Source of the DNA: a virus
Virus record (IMG/VR): IMGVR_UViG_3300044716_000998
Coordinates: 1-57,072 of that record
Strand: one strand, 5' to 3'
Length of the DNA stretch: 57,072 nt
Shown: positions 17,788-26,945 of the stretch, piece after piece
How positions within the stretch are numbered: the stretch's first letter is position 1
Layout of the letters: the number at the start of each line of letters is the position of its first letter
Position numbers and translations under genes: made by a program
Notes under the pieces: model-generated
Databases searched by the model: none
Seen by the model: only the letters and a program-made list of their open reading frames with translations
What the model was told of the DNA's origin: nothing

Positions 17788-19044
17788 ATGTTTTGGCTTA
17801 TAGAAAATAAAGATCAATTATTAGAATTTTATTCTAAAGAATACAAAAATGTATTTGTAGAACTTATTCCCTATAATAACAACACTCATCCTGCTATAAA
17901 CCATCTTTCTTTATTATACATTAAATCTTTAGATGATAATAAAGGATATATGTTATGTATCAATCATACTGAGACATTCTCTATAAGCGAGAAACATATA
18001 AACACAGTATTACAGTCTTTTGATAATATTTATGTTAGAGATAAGAAATCGTTTTTATATTACTTCCCAATAAAAAAATGTATTCAATTAAATATTGAAT
18101 TTGAATTACAAAGTAGTTCTAAAATCCATTCACATTATTATAATAAATTTAGCAACAGAGAAGACATAAACCGAATCATTCCTGTAGTCAAACATTATGA
18201 AACATATGAAGAAAATTTTAAACAAATATCTGTTCAACCTAAAGATGAATTTTTAGATAAAACAATATTAGCATTTTTTGGAATTGAAAAAAACGGTATA
18301 AAAATAGACCCCAACATATTCAACAGCATCTATGAAACTAAATGCCCTATTTATTCTATACAGGATAACACAGTATACACCCAATATAACCTACTTACTA
18401 CAACGAGAAGACCTTCAAATAGGTTTAATGGTATTAATTTTGCTGCTCTAAATAAAGAAAATGGCGCACGTAAAAGTTTTATACCGAAAAATGATAGGTT
18501 CATTGAAATCGATATCTCCGCTTATCACCCAACACTTGCAGGACAGTTGGTTAATTACAACTTTGATGTACCTGATATTCATGCTGCTTTTGCTAGTTTA
18601 TATGAAGTAGATTATGCTAAAGCAAAAGAATTAACATTCAAACAGCTGTATGGAGGTGTGTTTGATGAATATAAACACCTTGAGTTTTTTCAAAAGACAA
18701 CAGAGTTCATAAATAATAATTGGAAAACATTTAATAACTCAGGCGAAGTTATTGCACCAATTTCAGGTTATCGTTTTAATAATCAATTACCTAATATGAA
18801 TCCTCAAAAGTTGTTTAATTATATGCTCCAAAACTTGGAGACATCAACTAATGTTGGTATATTGTTAAAAATTCATAGGTTATTAGTTGGTAAAAAAAGC
18901 CAAATAGTATTATATACCTATGATTCGTTTTTATTTGATATGGATAAAGATGAAGAAGATATGTTGTTGAAAGAAATATTATCTATATTCAAAGAATTAA
19001 AATTAAATGTTAAATTAAGTTATGGAAATGATTACAACTTTTGA
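17788..19044 (+). CDS. Divergent family-A DNA polymerase-like protein (palm domain)
   Basis: This 418-residue protein aligns by eye with the family-A polymerase core. TTRRPSN (from about 205) matches the TGRLSS motif. INFAALN then ARKSFIP matches LQNIP...R.AF. EIDISAYHP places motif A with Asp242. AKELTFKQLYGG (from 279) matches motif B KxxxFxxxYG. YTYDSFLFD places motif C with Asp379. The usual motif A arginine is replaced, and motif C reads YDSF rather than HDE, closer to the HDSF of T7-type RNA polymerases. The N-terminal 190 residues show no recognisable 3'-5' exonuclease motifs. The phage also encodes a family-B replicase, so this may be a repair, specialised or primer-making polymerase. 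Confidence 0.62.
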   Translation: MFWLIENKDQLLEFYSKEYKNVFVELIPYNNNTHPAINHLSLLYIKSLDDNKGYMLCINHTETFSISEKHINTVLQSFDNIYVRDKKSFLYYFPIKKCIQLNIEFELQSSSKIHSHYYNKFSNREDINRIIPVVKHYETYEENFKQISVQPKDEFLDKTILAFFGIEKNGIKIDPNIFNSIYETKCPIYSIQDNTVYTQYNLLTTTRRPSNRFNGINFAALNKENGARKSFIPKNDRFIEIDISAYHPTLAGQLVNYNFDVPDIHAAFASLYEVDYAKAKELTFKQLYGGVFDEYKHLEFFQKTTEFINNNWKTFNNSGEVIAPISGYRFNNQLPNMNPQKLFNYMLQNLETSTNVGILLKIHRLLVGKKSQIVLYTYDSFLFDMDKDEEDMLLKEILSIFKELKLNVKLSYGNDYNF

Positions 19045-19486
19045 AAAATCCCCCAATATTTATGATATGAATGGTAATTTCATAGATTTTTCACTAGATA
19101 TGACAAATAAGTTGTTTTGTACTTTTACGGATGATGTTGATCTTGATGGGTTGGTACAAAACATAACCACATCTTACAAAATTATGTATAACAAATTGTT
19201 TGTGCTATATATTAAAAGCACAAATGAATATGTTCTAACATATAACGTTGACGAATCTAACATCAGCGAAATTCCACTAAATACTATTCTAGTACATCGT
19301 AAAAAAGAAACTAATACTTTATATACAATAAACGCTCTTAACGAGTTAATTAAAAAGTTAAATGGTGGTGTTGTAGATGTATCTTATAAAGTAAATTGGC
19401 ATCATTATAAAAATTGTATATTATTAACACAAAGCAATGAAATAAAACAACTAAATACAAAAATACACAGCATAATAGAACTTTAA
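19022..19486 (+). CDS. Hypothetical protein downstream of polymerase-like gene
   Basis: The 154-residue product begins within the last codons of the polymerase-like gene (23-base overlap; a second ATG at 19028 is possible). It has a NIYDMNGNFIDF N-terminus and a LYTINALNELIKKLNGG helix in the second half. There is no signal peptide, membrane segment or catalytic motif that I recognise. The overlap suggests co-translation and perhaps a functional partner of the upstream protein. Confidence 0.55.
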   Translation: MEMITTFEKSPNIYDMNGNFIDFSLDMTNKLFCTFTDDVDLDGLVQNITTSYKIMYNKLFVLYIKSTNEYVLTYNVDESNISEIPLNTILVHRKKETNTLYTINALNELIKKLNGGVVDVSYKVNWHHYKNCILLTQSNEIKQLNTKIHSIIEL

Positions 19487-19542
19487 GCGTACTTACATAA
19501 AACGATTTTCTCACGAGGATTTTAAAAGCTTTAATAGCTAAA

Positions 19543-19574
19543 CTTGGCCTCTCTTACATTATATCGTATCTTTA
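19543..19574 (+). promoter_or_regulatory. Host-type promoter for gp32 gene
   Basis: CTTG at 19543-19546, 20 bases, then TATCTTTA at 19567-19574, 21 bases before the ATG at 19596. It lies in the 109-base gap 19487-19595, in which nothing else was recognised. Confidence 0.58.
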
Positions 19575-19595
19575 ATAAATAAATAAATAAACGCT

Positions 19596-20477
19596 ATGGA
19601 CATCAAAGCAATCAAACAAAAACTAAATGCCTTACAATCAGCTGGGCAAAAGAAAGAAAAAGTTGATTATTCCAAACATCTTTGGAAACCAAAATCAGAA
19701 GGTAAATATCAAATCCGAATCGTGCCTTCGATCTTAGACAAAAGCAACCCATTTCAAGAAGTGTTCGTTCACTACGGGTTCTCAAAATTCCCAATCTACG
19801 CTTTAACTAACTGGGGTGAAAAAGATCCAATTGTTGAATTTGCGAAACAACTTCGTGGAACACAAGACAAAGAAAATTGGAGTTTAGCTAAGAAATTAGA
19901 TCCTAAAATGAGAGTATTCGCTCCTGTAGTTGTTAGAGGAGAAGAAGAAAAAGGAGTACGTCTATGGGAATTCGGAAAAGAAATCTACATGCAATTACTT
20001 GGTATTGCAGAGGATGAGGATTATGGAGATTTCACTGACATTAACGAAGGCCGTGACTTTACAGTTGATGTAGTAACTGGTGATATCGGTGGTCGTCAAG
20101 GATTAAAATCATCAATTCGTGTTAAACCTAAAACATCAAAATTAAGTGATGACGCTGATTATGTTAAAAATTGTTTAACAGAACAGCCAAGTATTTTAGA
20201 GTTACAACGCAAAATGGATTTTGATGCTTTAAAAGAAATTCTACAAAATTGGTTAGCACCTGAAGAAGCAGAAGATGATATTGATGAGGAAGAAGAAGAA
20301 GATGTACTAACTGAAGCACCAGTTGAAGCACCAACTGAAGATCCAATTCTAGCTAAAGCAAAAGCAGAACCAAAATCAAATTACAGTCTTAAAACTCCTG
20401 CTAAACCTATGAGTAAAGCTGATAAATTTGACTCTTTATTTGACGACGAAGAAGAAGGAGAAGGTTCACCATTCTAA
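19596..20477 (+). CDS. gp32: Single-stranded DNA-binding protein (gp32-like)
   Basis: The 293-residue length matches T4 gp32 (301). It shows the gp32 plan: a basic N-terminal helix for self-association (residues 1-25), a DNA-binding core including KYQIRIVPSILD and the PIYALTNWGEKDPIVEFAKQ segment, and an acidic C-terminal tail (IDEEEEEDVL and DSLFDDEEEGEG) that recruits replication proteins. The His-Cys3 zinc knuckle of T4 gp32 is not seen. It heads an operon of recombination and helicase genes under its own host-type promoter. Confidence 0.88.
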   Translation: MDIKAIKQKLNALQSAGQKKEKVDYSKHLWKPKSEGKYQIRIVPSILDKSNPFQEVFVHYGFSKFPIYALTNWGEKDPIVEFAKQLRGTQDKENWSLAKKLDPKMRVFAPVVVRGEEEKGVRLWEFGKEIYMQLLGIAEDEDYGDFTDINEGRDFTVDVVTGDIGGRQGLKSSIRVKPKTSKLSDDADYVKNCLTEQPSILELQRKMDFDALKEILQNWLAPEEAEDDIDEEEEEDVLTEAPVEAPTEDPILAKAKAEPKSNYSLKTPAKPMSKADKFDSLFDDEEEGEGSPF

Positions 20478-20491
20478 AATAAAAATAAATT

Positions 20492-21574
20492 ATGGCCAAA
20501 ACTAAAAAATCAACATCGTTGACGGCTGCCGTCTCCGAAGAAATGAAAGCTAATTTTAGCTTAGACAAATTCAAAGAGAAAAAGCTGTTAAATACGAATG
20601 TAAAGTTTAAAGAACAAACTTGGATTCCATTTTCAAAGGCACTACAAGAATCAATTTCAGTGCCTGGAGCTCCTATAGGCCATATCACTTTGTTAAGAGG
20701 ACACAGTAACACAGGTAAAACAACTGCGCTACTAGAACTAGCAATCAATGCCCAGAAAATGGGCATTTTGCCAGTTTTCATTATTACAGAGATGAAATGG
20801 TCTTGGGAACATGCTAAACAAATGGGTTTCCAAGTTGAAGATGTAGTAGATGAAACAACTGGGGAAGTTATAGACTATAAAGGATTTTTCTTATACATTG
20901 ATAGAAGTTCATTAGGAACAATTGAAGATGTAGCTGGATTTATAGCTGATCTATTAGATGAACAAAAGAAAGGTAATTTACCTTATGATTTATGTTTCTT
21001 CTGGGATTCAATTGGTTCTATACCTTGTAAAATGAGCGTTGAAGCAAATAAAAACAACCCGATGTGGAATGCAGGTGCAATGTCACAACAGTTTGGTAAT
21101 TTTATCAATCAACGTTTCCCATTATCAAGAAAAGAAACGTCACCTTACACTAATTCAATGGTAGCAATCAATAAGATTTGGGTTGCTCCAGCTGAGACAA
21201 TTATGTCTCAACCAAAAATGAAAATGAAAAACGGTGAAACTATGTTTTTAGACGCTTCAATTGTATTAACATTTGGTAACATTACTAATAGCGGTACAAG
21301 TAAAATTAAAGCAACTAAAAATGGTAAAGAAGTTGAGTTCGCTGTTAGAACAAAAGTAGCTTGTGATAAAAATCACGTTACTGGGTTACAAACAAAAAGT
21401 ACTGTTATAGCTACTATTCATGGATTCATCAATGAGACTGAAATTAATGAATATAAGAAAAAACATGCTAATGAATGGGTTGACATTTTAGGAAGTGTTG
21501 AAGTAGACCTCATTGAAGACACCTCAGAATGGGAAGAAAGTAAAGAGGCTATAACAATAATTGAAGAGGATTAA
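20492..21574 (+). CDS. uvsX: UvsX/RecA-like recombinase
   Basis: The recombinase forms filaments on ssDNA and drives strand invasion for recombination-dependent replication and repair. It is 360 residues (T4 UvsX 391). The Walker A motif is GHSNTGKTT at residues 70-78, followed by the ILPVFIITEMKWSWEHAKQMG segment, and LCFFWDSIGSIP (about residues 168-179) is the Walker B region. MVAINKIWVAP corresponds to the loop that senses ATP and DNA. It lies between gp32 and the nuclease and helicase genes. Confidence 0.88.
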   Translation: MAKTKKSTSLTAAVSEEMKANFSLDKFKEKKLLNTNVKFKEQTWIPFSKALQESISVPGAPIGHITLLRGHSNTGKTTALLELAINAQKMGILPVFIITEMKWSWEHAKQMGFQVEDVVDETTGEVIDYKGFFLYIDRSSLGTIEDVAGFIADLLDEQKKGNLPYDLCFFWDSIGSIPCKMSVEANKNNPMWNAGAMSQQFGNFINQRFPLSRKETSPYTNSMVAINKIWVAPAETIMSQPKMKMKNGETMFLDASIVLTFGNITNSGTSKIKATKNGKEVEFAVRTKVACDKNHVTGLQTKSTVIATIHGFINETEINEYKKKHANEWVDILGSVEVDLIEDTSEWEESKEAITIIEED

Positions 21575-21575
21575 G

Positions 21576-22616
21576 ATGAATAAAAAAGATTTATTTAAGT
21601 TATTAGAAAATGTTACCCAAGAACCCGAAAAAGAAGTTACTTTTAATAAACATGATAGAGTATTAATCATAGATGGGTTAAATTTATTTTTAAGAAATTT
21701 TGCTGTACTAAATTATATCAATCAAGAAGGAGTTCACATTGGAGGACTTGGAGGTTTTTTAAGATCATTAGGGTTTCTAATAAACCAAAATAAACCTACA
21801 TCTGTATATATTGTATTCGACGGAGTTGGTTCTTCTGTTAACAGAAAGAACTTACTCCCCGAATATAAATCAGGTAGGAATATCAAACAGATAACTAACT
21901 ATGATGCTTTTGATAATATAGATGATGAACAAGATTCTAAAGCTAATCAAATATCTAGGTTAATTCATTATCTACGGTGTTTACCCATCAAAGTAATATC
22001 TCTCGATAAAGTCGAGGCAGATGACATTATCGCTTATTTATCACAATATATAACCGAAAAATACCAATCTAAATGTGTTATTGTATCTGCAGATAAAGAT
22101 TTTTTACAATTAGTCACAGATAACATAACTGTTTATAGCCCTATGGTTAAAGAGTATTATACTCCAAAAACAGTAAAAGATAAGTTTGGCTTATCACCTA
22201 AAAACTTTATATTATATAAGACATTAATGGGTGATAATTCAGATAAAATACCTGGAGTACAAGGATTAGGCCCTAAAAAATTATTTAAATTATTTCCTGA
22301 ACTAGCTGAAGAAGATTTAATACTAGAAGACATATTTAACATTAGTGAAGCCAAATATAAGGACAATGTAATATATTCTAGAGTAGTATTTAATAGTGAT
22401 TCAATAAGGAATAATTATAAAATAATGGATCTAAGCCATCCATTAATGGACGATGAAGAGAAAGAAGTTATACAAGAATTAATAGAAGCTAGACCATTTA
22501 ATTTAAAAACTAAAGAATTTTTAAACCTATATCATGAAGATGGTTTAGTTAATGTTTTAAAAAATATTGATTATTGGATAAAAGAGACATTTAAAGTATT
22601 AAGCAGTTTTAAATAA
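21576..22616 (+). CDS. rnh: RNase H / FEN-type 5'-3' nuclease
   Basis: This enzyme removes RNA primers and flaps from lagging-strand fragments. The ATG at 21576, two bases after the uvsX stop, was chosen over an upstream TTG. Key acidic motifs are VLIIDGLNLFLRN (about residue 25), VYIVFDG (about 75), KVEADDIIAYL (about 142), VIVSADKDFLQLV and LMGDNSDKIPGVQGLGPKK, the helix-hairpin-helix DNA-binding segment. Length (346 residues) fits T4 Rnh (305) and phage FEN nucleases. Confidence 0.85.
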   Translation: MNKKDLFKLLENVTQEPEKEVTFNKHDRVLIIDGLNLFLRNFAVLNYINQEGVHIGGLGGFLRSLGFLINQNKPTSVYIVFDGVGSSVNRKNLLPEYKSGRNIKQITNYDAFDNIDDEQDSKANQISRLIHYLRCLPIKVISLDKVEADDIIAYLSQYITEKYQSKCVIVSADKDFLQLVTDNITVYSPMVKEYYTPKTVKDKFGLSPKNFILYKTLMGDNSDKIPGVQGLGPKKLFKLFPELAEEDLILEDIFNISEAKYKDNVIYSRVVFNSDSIRNNYKIMDLSHPLMDDEEKEVIQELIEARPFNLKTKEFLNLYHEDGLVNVLKNIDYWIKETFKVLSSFK

Positions 22617-22624
22617 TAAAAGTT

Positions 22625-23995
22625 ATGACATTAAGTACACTTTCCCAGTATGGGACGCATTTTCAAATTAAAGTAATATCATCTTTATTGACCCATAAAG
22701 AGTTCTTAGTGAATATTCATGATATAATCAGTGAAGATTATTTTGATAATCAAGCACATAAATGGGTTATTAAGGAAATTTTAAAATACTATGACAAATA
22801 CCATTCTACACCTAGTATGGAGGTATTAAAAATAGAATTAAAAAGAATTGATAACGAGATATTACAAATATCAATTAAAGAACAGCTAAAGGAAGCATAT
22901 AAAGCATCTGATGACGATTTAGCTTATGTAGAGGAAGAATTTTCTAATTTCTGTAAAAACCAACAATTAAAAAAAGCATTACTAAACTCAGTAGAGTTAT
23001 TAGATGCTGGCGATTATGATTCAATTCGATATCTAGTAGATAACGCTTTAAAAGCAGGTGGTGATAAGAATTTAGGATTAGAGTATAGTAAAGATATTGA
23101 AACTCGATATAGAGAAGAACATCGTGTAGCTGTACCTACACCTTGGGATGCATTTAATAAATTATTTCAAGGAGGTATTGGACCTGGAGATTTTGGATTA
23201 ATATTTGGTAATCCTGGAGGAGGTAAATCATGGACATTAATTGCTTTAGGAGCACATGCTGTTAAATTAGGTTTTAATGTTATACATTACACTCTAGAAT
23301 TAGGTGAAGATTATGTAGGAAGGAGATATGATGCCTGCTTTACAGGAGTACCAGTTAATCTTATAACTGATTTTAAAAGTAAAGTAGAAGAAACTATAGT
23401 TGATTTACCTGGTAATTTAGTAATTAAAGAGTATTCACCTGGTAAAGCATCAATTTCTACAATAGAAGCACATATACAAAAATGTATAGACCAAGATTTT
23501 AAACCAGATTTGATTATTGTTGATTATGTAGATCTTCTTCGATCAAAAAGAAACAATCGTGAGCGTAAAGAAGAGATAGATGATATTTATGTTAGCACTA
23601 AAGGTCTTGCTCGTGAACTTAAAATACCAGTTTGGAGTGTATCACAAGTAAACAGAGCAGGTGCTAAAGATGACATTATTGAAGGAGATAAAGCAGCAGG
23701 AAGCTACGACAAAATTATGATCACAGATATCTCCATATCACTATCCCGTAAAAAAGAAGATAAAGTAGCAGGTACTGGTCGATTCCATATTATGAAAAAC
23801 AGATATGGGGGTGACGGAATGACATTTGGTGCTAAAGTAGATACATCAACAGGTCATTTTGAAATTTTTGAAGACTATGATGAAGAAGCAGAACAATTTA
23901 ATCCTTCTAAACCAGTTAATGGCTTCACAGACATTAACAATTTAGATAGAAGTACATTACAACAGAAATTTTTCGAATTAAACAATAAAAAATGA
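22625..23995 (+). CDS. gp41: Replicative DNA helicase (gp41/DnaB-like)
   Basis: The protein is a hexameric 5'-3' helicase that unwinds the fork. The N-terminal 160 residues are helical like the DnaB N-terminal domain. The RecA-like core has Walker A GNPGGGKS starting at residue 195, Walker B PDLIIVDYVDLLR (about 294-306), and PVWSVSQVNRAG, the segment that contacts DNA and nucleotide. Its 456 residues are close to T4 gp41 (475). A primase gene was not recognised in this window. Its last codons overlap nrdB by four bases. Confidence 0.88.
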   Translation: MTLSTLSQYGTHFQIKVISSLLTHKEFLVNIHDIISEDYFDNQAHKWVIKEILKYYDKYHSTPSMEVLKIELKRIDNEILQISIKEQLKEAYKASDDDLAYVEEEFSNFCKNQQLKKALLNSVELLDAGDYDSIRYLVDNALKAGGDKNLGLEYSKDIETRYREEHRVAVPTPWDAFNKLFQGGIGPGDFGLIFGNPGGGKSWTLIALGAHAVKLGFNVIHYTLELGEDYVGRRYDACFTGVPVNLITDFKSKVEETIVDLPGNLVIKEYSPGKASISTIEAHIQKCIDQDFKPDLIIVDYVDLLRSKRNNRERKEEIDDIYVSTKGLARELKIPVWSVSQVNRAGAKDDIIEGDKAAGSYDKIMITDISISLSRKKEDKVAGTGRFHIMKNRYGGDGMTFGAKVDTSTGHFEIFEDYDEEAEQFNPSKPVNGFTDINNLDRSTLQQKFFELNNKK

Positions 23996-24942
23996 TAACT
24001 GACCCAAGACTATTTTATAAACCGTTTGAATATCAACAAGCGTTTGACTTTTATAAAGATCAACATCGTGTACATTGGTTAGCAGACGAAGTTCCATTAG
24101 CATCTGATTTAGGTGACTGGAAAGGAAAATTAACTGAATCTGAGAAGAATTTAATTGGAAACATATTAAAATCATTTGCTCAAACTGAAGTTCATGTTAA
24201 TGATTACTGGTCAACAAAAGTATCATTATGGTTCCCAAAACCTGAAGTACAAGCAATGGCTCGTGTATTTGCAGATTTCGAATCAATTCATGCTGAAGCA
24301 TATGCTCGTTTAAATGAAGAGTTAGGTTTAGATGATTTTCAAGCATTCTTAGAAGACGAAACATCAAAAGCAAAAATTGAACGTTTAGTCGAAACACCAG
24401 GTGAAACATTAGAAGAAAAAGCACTATCATTAGCTATATTCTCAGCGTTTACTGAAGGAGTAAATTTATTCAGCTCGTTTGCTATATTAATGAGTTTTCA
24501 ATTAAGAAACTTAATGAAAGGAACAGGCCAGATTGTTGAATGGAGTGTTAGAGATGAATCATTACATTCTAAAGCAGGATGTTGGTTATTTAGAACATTA
24601 CTTGAAGAACAGCCTGAATTAAATACTGACACTTTAAGAAATGCAGTGACTGAAGCCTGCCAATTATCAGTACAATTAGAATTTAATTTTATTGATAAGG
24701 CGTTTGAAATGGGAGATGTTGATGGATTAAACATTAACCAATTAAAAAACTTTATTAAAGCACGTGCTAATGAAAAAATGATAGAGTTAGGTTATAAAGC
24801 AATTTATAATGACATTGATCCTAACTTACTAAAACAAATTGAATGGTTTGGTCATTTAACAAGTGGTAAAACACATCAAGATTTCTTTGCGGGAAGAGTA
24901 ACAAGTTATTCAAAATCAACAGCGGATTGGGACGATTTATAA
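23992..24942 (+). CDS. nrdB: Ribonucleotide reductase small subunit (NrdB)
   Basis: This is the class I subunit that holds the diiron or dimetal site and tyrosyl radical. The key motif DFESIHAEAY gives ligands Glu97 and His100 and the radical Tyr104. A second ligand set is visible in AFTEGVNLFSS and VEWSVRDESLHSKAG. Length (316) is slightly short for the family. It overlaps the helicase gene by ATGA and is followed 10 bases later by nrdA, so the subunits are probably made together. The reverse order (B before A) differs from E. coli nrdAB. Confidence 0.93.
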   Translation: MITDPRLFYKPFEYQQAFDFYKDQHRVHWLADEVPLASDLGDWKGKLTESEKNLIGNILKSFAQTEVHVNDYWSTKVSLWFPKPEVQAMARVFADFESIHAEAYARLNEELGLDDFQAFLEDETSKAKIERLVETPGETLEEKALSLAIFSAFTEGVNLFSSFAILMSFQLRNLMKGTGQIVEWSVRDESLHSKAGCWLFRTLLEEQPELNTDTLRNAVTEACQLSVQLEFNFIDKAFEMGDVDGLNINQLKNFIKARANEKMIELGYKAIYNDIDPNLLKQIEWFGHLTSGKTHQDFFAGRVTSYSKSTADWDDL

Positions 24943-24952
24943 AAAATAAAAA

Positions 24953-26677
24953 ATGAGTATACAAGTGGACACAAGTAAATGGATTAAGGGTAAAAATTAC
25001 CCTGAATGGATGGATGAGATAGCAGTTAGTATGATATCTAAAGGATATTTACTATCTGATGAAGATGTATTTGACGCTTATAAAAGAGTAACTAAATCAT
25101 CAGCACGCAGATTAAAACGTAAAGATTTACAACCCTTCTTTTACGAAGCAATAGTTAAAAACTGGTTATGTTTAGCATCACCTGTATTATCAAACTTAGG
25201 CACAGAACGTGGAATGCCAATCTCATGCTTTGGTATTGATGTTGGAGATAGTATTGAAGGCATTGCAGATGCTAACTCTGAATTAATGAGACTATCATCT
25301 CAAGGTGGTGGTGTAGGTATTGGTTTATCTCGCATTAGAGGCCGAGGTAAAGCTATTAAAGACAATGGTGTATCTGAGGGTATTGTCCCATGGGCTAAAA
25401 TTTATGACTCAACTATTTTAGCTACTAACCAAGGTAGTGTTCGTAGAGGAGCAGCGTCAGTTAACTTAAACATTAACCACCCCGACATTGAAGAGTTTTT
25501 ACAAATTCGTAGACCAAAAGGTGATGTTAATCGTCAATGTTTGAACTTACATCAATGTGTTGTCATTGATGATGCATTTATGGCTGATTTGGATAATAAA
25601 GATCCTAAAGCGATGAAGTTGTGGGGCGAAATATTAAAAACGCGTCTTGAAACAGGTGAACCTTATATCATGTTTGAAGACAATGTTAATAATGACAACC
25701 CATTAGCCTACACTAAGAATAACTTACAAGTGTCAATGACTAACATTTGTTCTGAAATTTCATTATATACAGACGAATTACACTCATTTATTTGCTGTTT
25801 ATCATCTTTAAATTTAGCTCGTTGGGATGAATGGAAAGATTATACATTTGAAAATGGAATGACATTACCTGAATTAACTTGTTGGTTCTTAGAAGGTGTG
25901 TTACAAGAATTCATTGATAGAGCTAAGAACATTAAGTTTATGGAAAACACAGTTCGTTCTGCTACTAAAGGTAGAGCAATTGGAATTGGTGTTTTAGGAT
26001 GGCATACATTTTTACAATCAAAAGGATTACCGTTTGTAGGCATTCAAGCAACTGCTTACACAAGAATGATATCTGACTTTATTGAAAGAGGCGCTTTAAA
26101 AGCATCTCGTGACCAAGCAGAATTATATGGTGAACCAGAATGGTGTAAAGGTACAGGCATGAGACACACTCATCACTTAGCAATCGCACCTACAGTATCA
26201 AATGCTCACATCTCAGGAGGCGTATCACCTTCAATTGAGCCTATTCCTGCTAATGTTTATAATTTGAAAACAGCAAAAGGTGTATTTATCAAACGTAACA
26301 GAATATTAGAAGAATTACTTGAAACTAAAGGATATAATATTGATAGTGTTTGGGATCAAATTCTAAAAGACCAAGGCTCAGTTATTAATGTTCCTTCTTA
26401 TATTTTAACTGATGAAGAAAAGGAAGTATTCTTAACATTTAAAGAAATCAATCAATTAGAAATTGTAAGACAAAATGGTGTTAGACAAGAATATGTAGAC
26501 CAAGCTATTTCATTAAATTTATGTTTTGACCCAAATGATACCCCAAAATGGATTAGTCAGGTACATAAAGAGGCCCATAAACTAGGAATTAAAACGTTAT
26601 ATTACCTACGTACTGAATCAGTATTGAGAGGAGATAATTTACAACGTTTATCAGAATGTATAAGTTGTGAAGGATAA
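24953..26677 (+). CDS. nrdA: Ribonucleotide reductase large subunit (NrdA)
   Basis: This is the catalytic subunit reducing NDPs to dNDPs. Active-site residues are visible: Cys92 (PISCFGID), NICSE at 264-268 with the radical Cys266 and general base Glu268, Cys281 (paired redox cysteine), a Tyr-Tyr pair in LYYLRTES near residue 555, and C-terminal shuttle cysteines 569 and 572 (CISCEG). At 574 residues it is much shorter than E. coli NrdA (761). The first redox cysteine is at 92 rather than 225, so the N-terminal ATP-cone activity domain is absent and dATP feedback inhibition should be lost or weak. Confidence 0.93.
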   Translation: MSIQVDTSKWIKGKNYPEWMDEIAVSMISKGYLLSDEDVFDAYKRVTKSSARRLKRKDLQPFFYEAIVKNWLCLASPVLSNLGTERGMPISCFGIDVGDSIEGIADANSELMRLSSQGGGVGIGLSRIRGRGKAIKDNGVSEGIVPWAKIYDSTILATNQGSVRRGAASVNLNINHPDIEEFLQIRRPKGDVNRQCLNLHQCVVIDDAFMADLDNKDPKAMKLWGEILKTRLETGEPYIMFEDNVNNDNPLAYTKNNLQVSMTNICSEISLYTDELHSFICCLSSLNLARWDEWKDYTFENGMTLPELTCWFLEGVLQEFIDRAKNIKFMENTVRSATKGRAIGIGVLGWHTFLQSKGLPFVGIQATAYTRMISDFIERGALKASRDQAELYGEPEWCKGTGMRHTHHLAIAPTVSNAHISGGVSPSIEPIPANVYNLKTAKGVFIKRNRILEELLETKGYNIDSVWDQILKDQGSVINVPSYILTDEEKEVFLTFKEINQLEIVRQNGVRQEYVDQAISLNLCFDPNDTPKWISQVHKEAHKLGIKTLYYLRTESVLRGDNLQRLSECISCEG

Positions 26678-26694
26678 GATATTTTAAAATAAAA

Positions 26695-26726
26695 TTTGGC
26701 CTTCGGGCCATTTTTTATTATCTTTA
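26695..26726 (+). promoter_or_regulatory. Host-type promoter overlapping nrdA terminator
   Basis: TTTG at 26695-26698, 20 bases, TATCTTTA at 26719-26726. The -33 box shares bases with the left arm of the terminator stem. The gene start is at 26743. Confidence 0.6.
26697..26716 (+). terminator. Rho-independent terminator after nrdA
   Basis: TGGCC and GGCCA form a 5-bp stem closed by a TTCG tetraloop and followed by six T residues. It ends the replication/RNR operon. Confidence 0.85.
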
Positions 26727-26742
26727 TAGCACAATAAAAGTT

Positions 26743-26943
26743 ATGAAAAAGAGATTATTAGTTATTGAAGAAGAATCAAATCCATTTTACGTAATGAATG
26801 ATTACGCCCAGTATTGGATCGGATTAAAAGAAGGCAAAGGAAATTTTAGCGATGATTTTAGTAAAGCTAGACAGCTAACAAATGATGCCCAATTTAGAAT
26901 GCTCAAACGATTGAGTGATTGTCCAATTGAAAAAATTTATTAA
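26743..26943 (+). CDS. Small hypothetical protein (66 aa)
   Basis: The product is charged and mostly helical with no membrane segment or known motif (KARQLTNDAQFRMLKRLSD near the C-terminus). It is the first gene after the nrdA terminator and host-type promoter, and is followed two bases later by another small gene. Function unknown; such genes behind host-type promoters are often host-takeover proteins, which is only a guess here. Confidence 0.6.
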   Translation: MKKRLLVIEEESNPFYVMNDYAQYWIGLKEGKGNFSDDFSKARQLTNDAQFRMLKRLSDCPIEKIY

Positions 26944-26945
26944 TA

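Larger units (their letters stand above)
26687..26726 (+). repeat. 40-bp exact terminator/promoter repeat, copy 1
   Basis: This segment is identical to 46274-46313. It contains a UUCG-loop terminator and a host-type promoter in one unit, and stands directly upstream of a gene start in both places. Confidence 0.88.

Noticed and set aside
19487-19595. Possible terminator or small RNA in the gap before gp32
   Set aside because: Only a weak AAAGCTTT-type palindrome with no T run is seen; apart from the promoter nothing in the gap is supportable.
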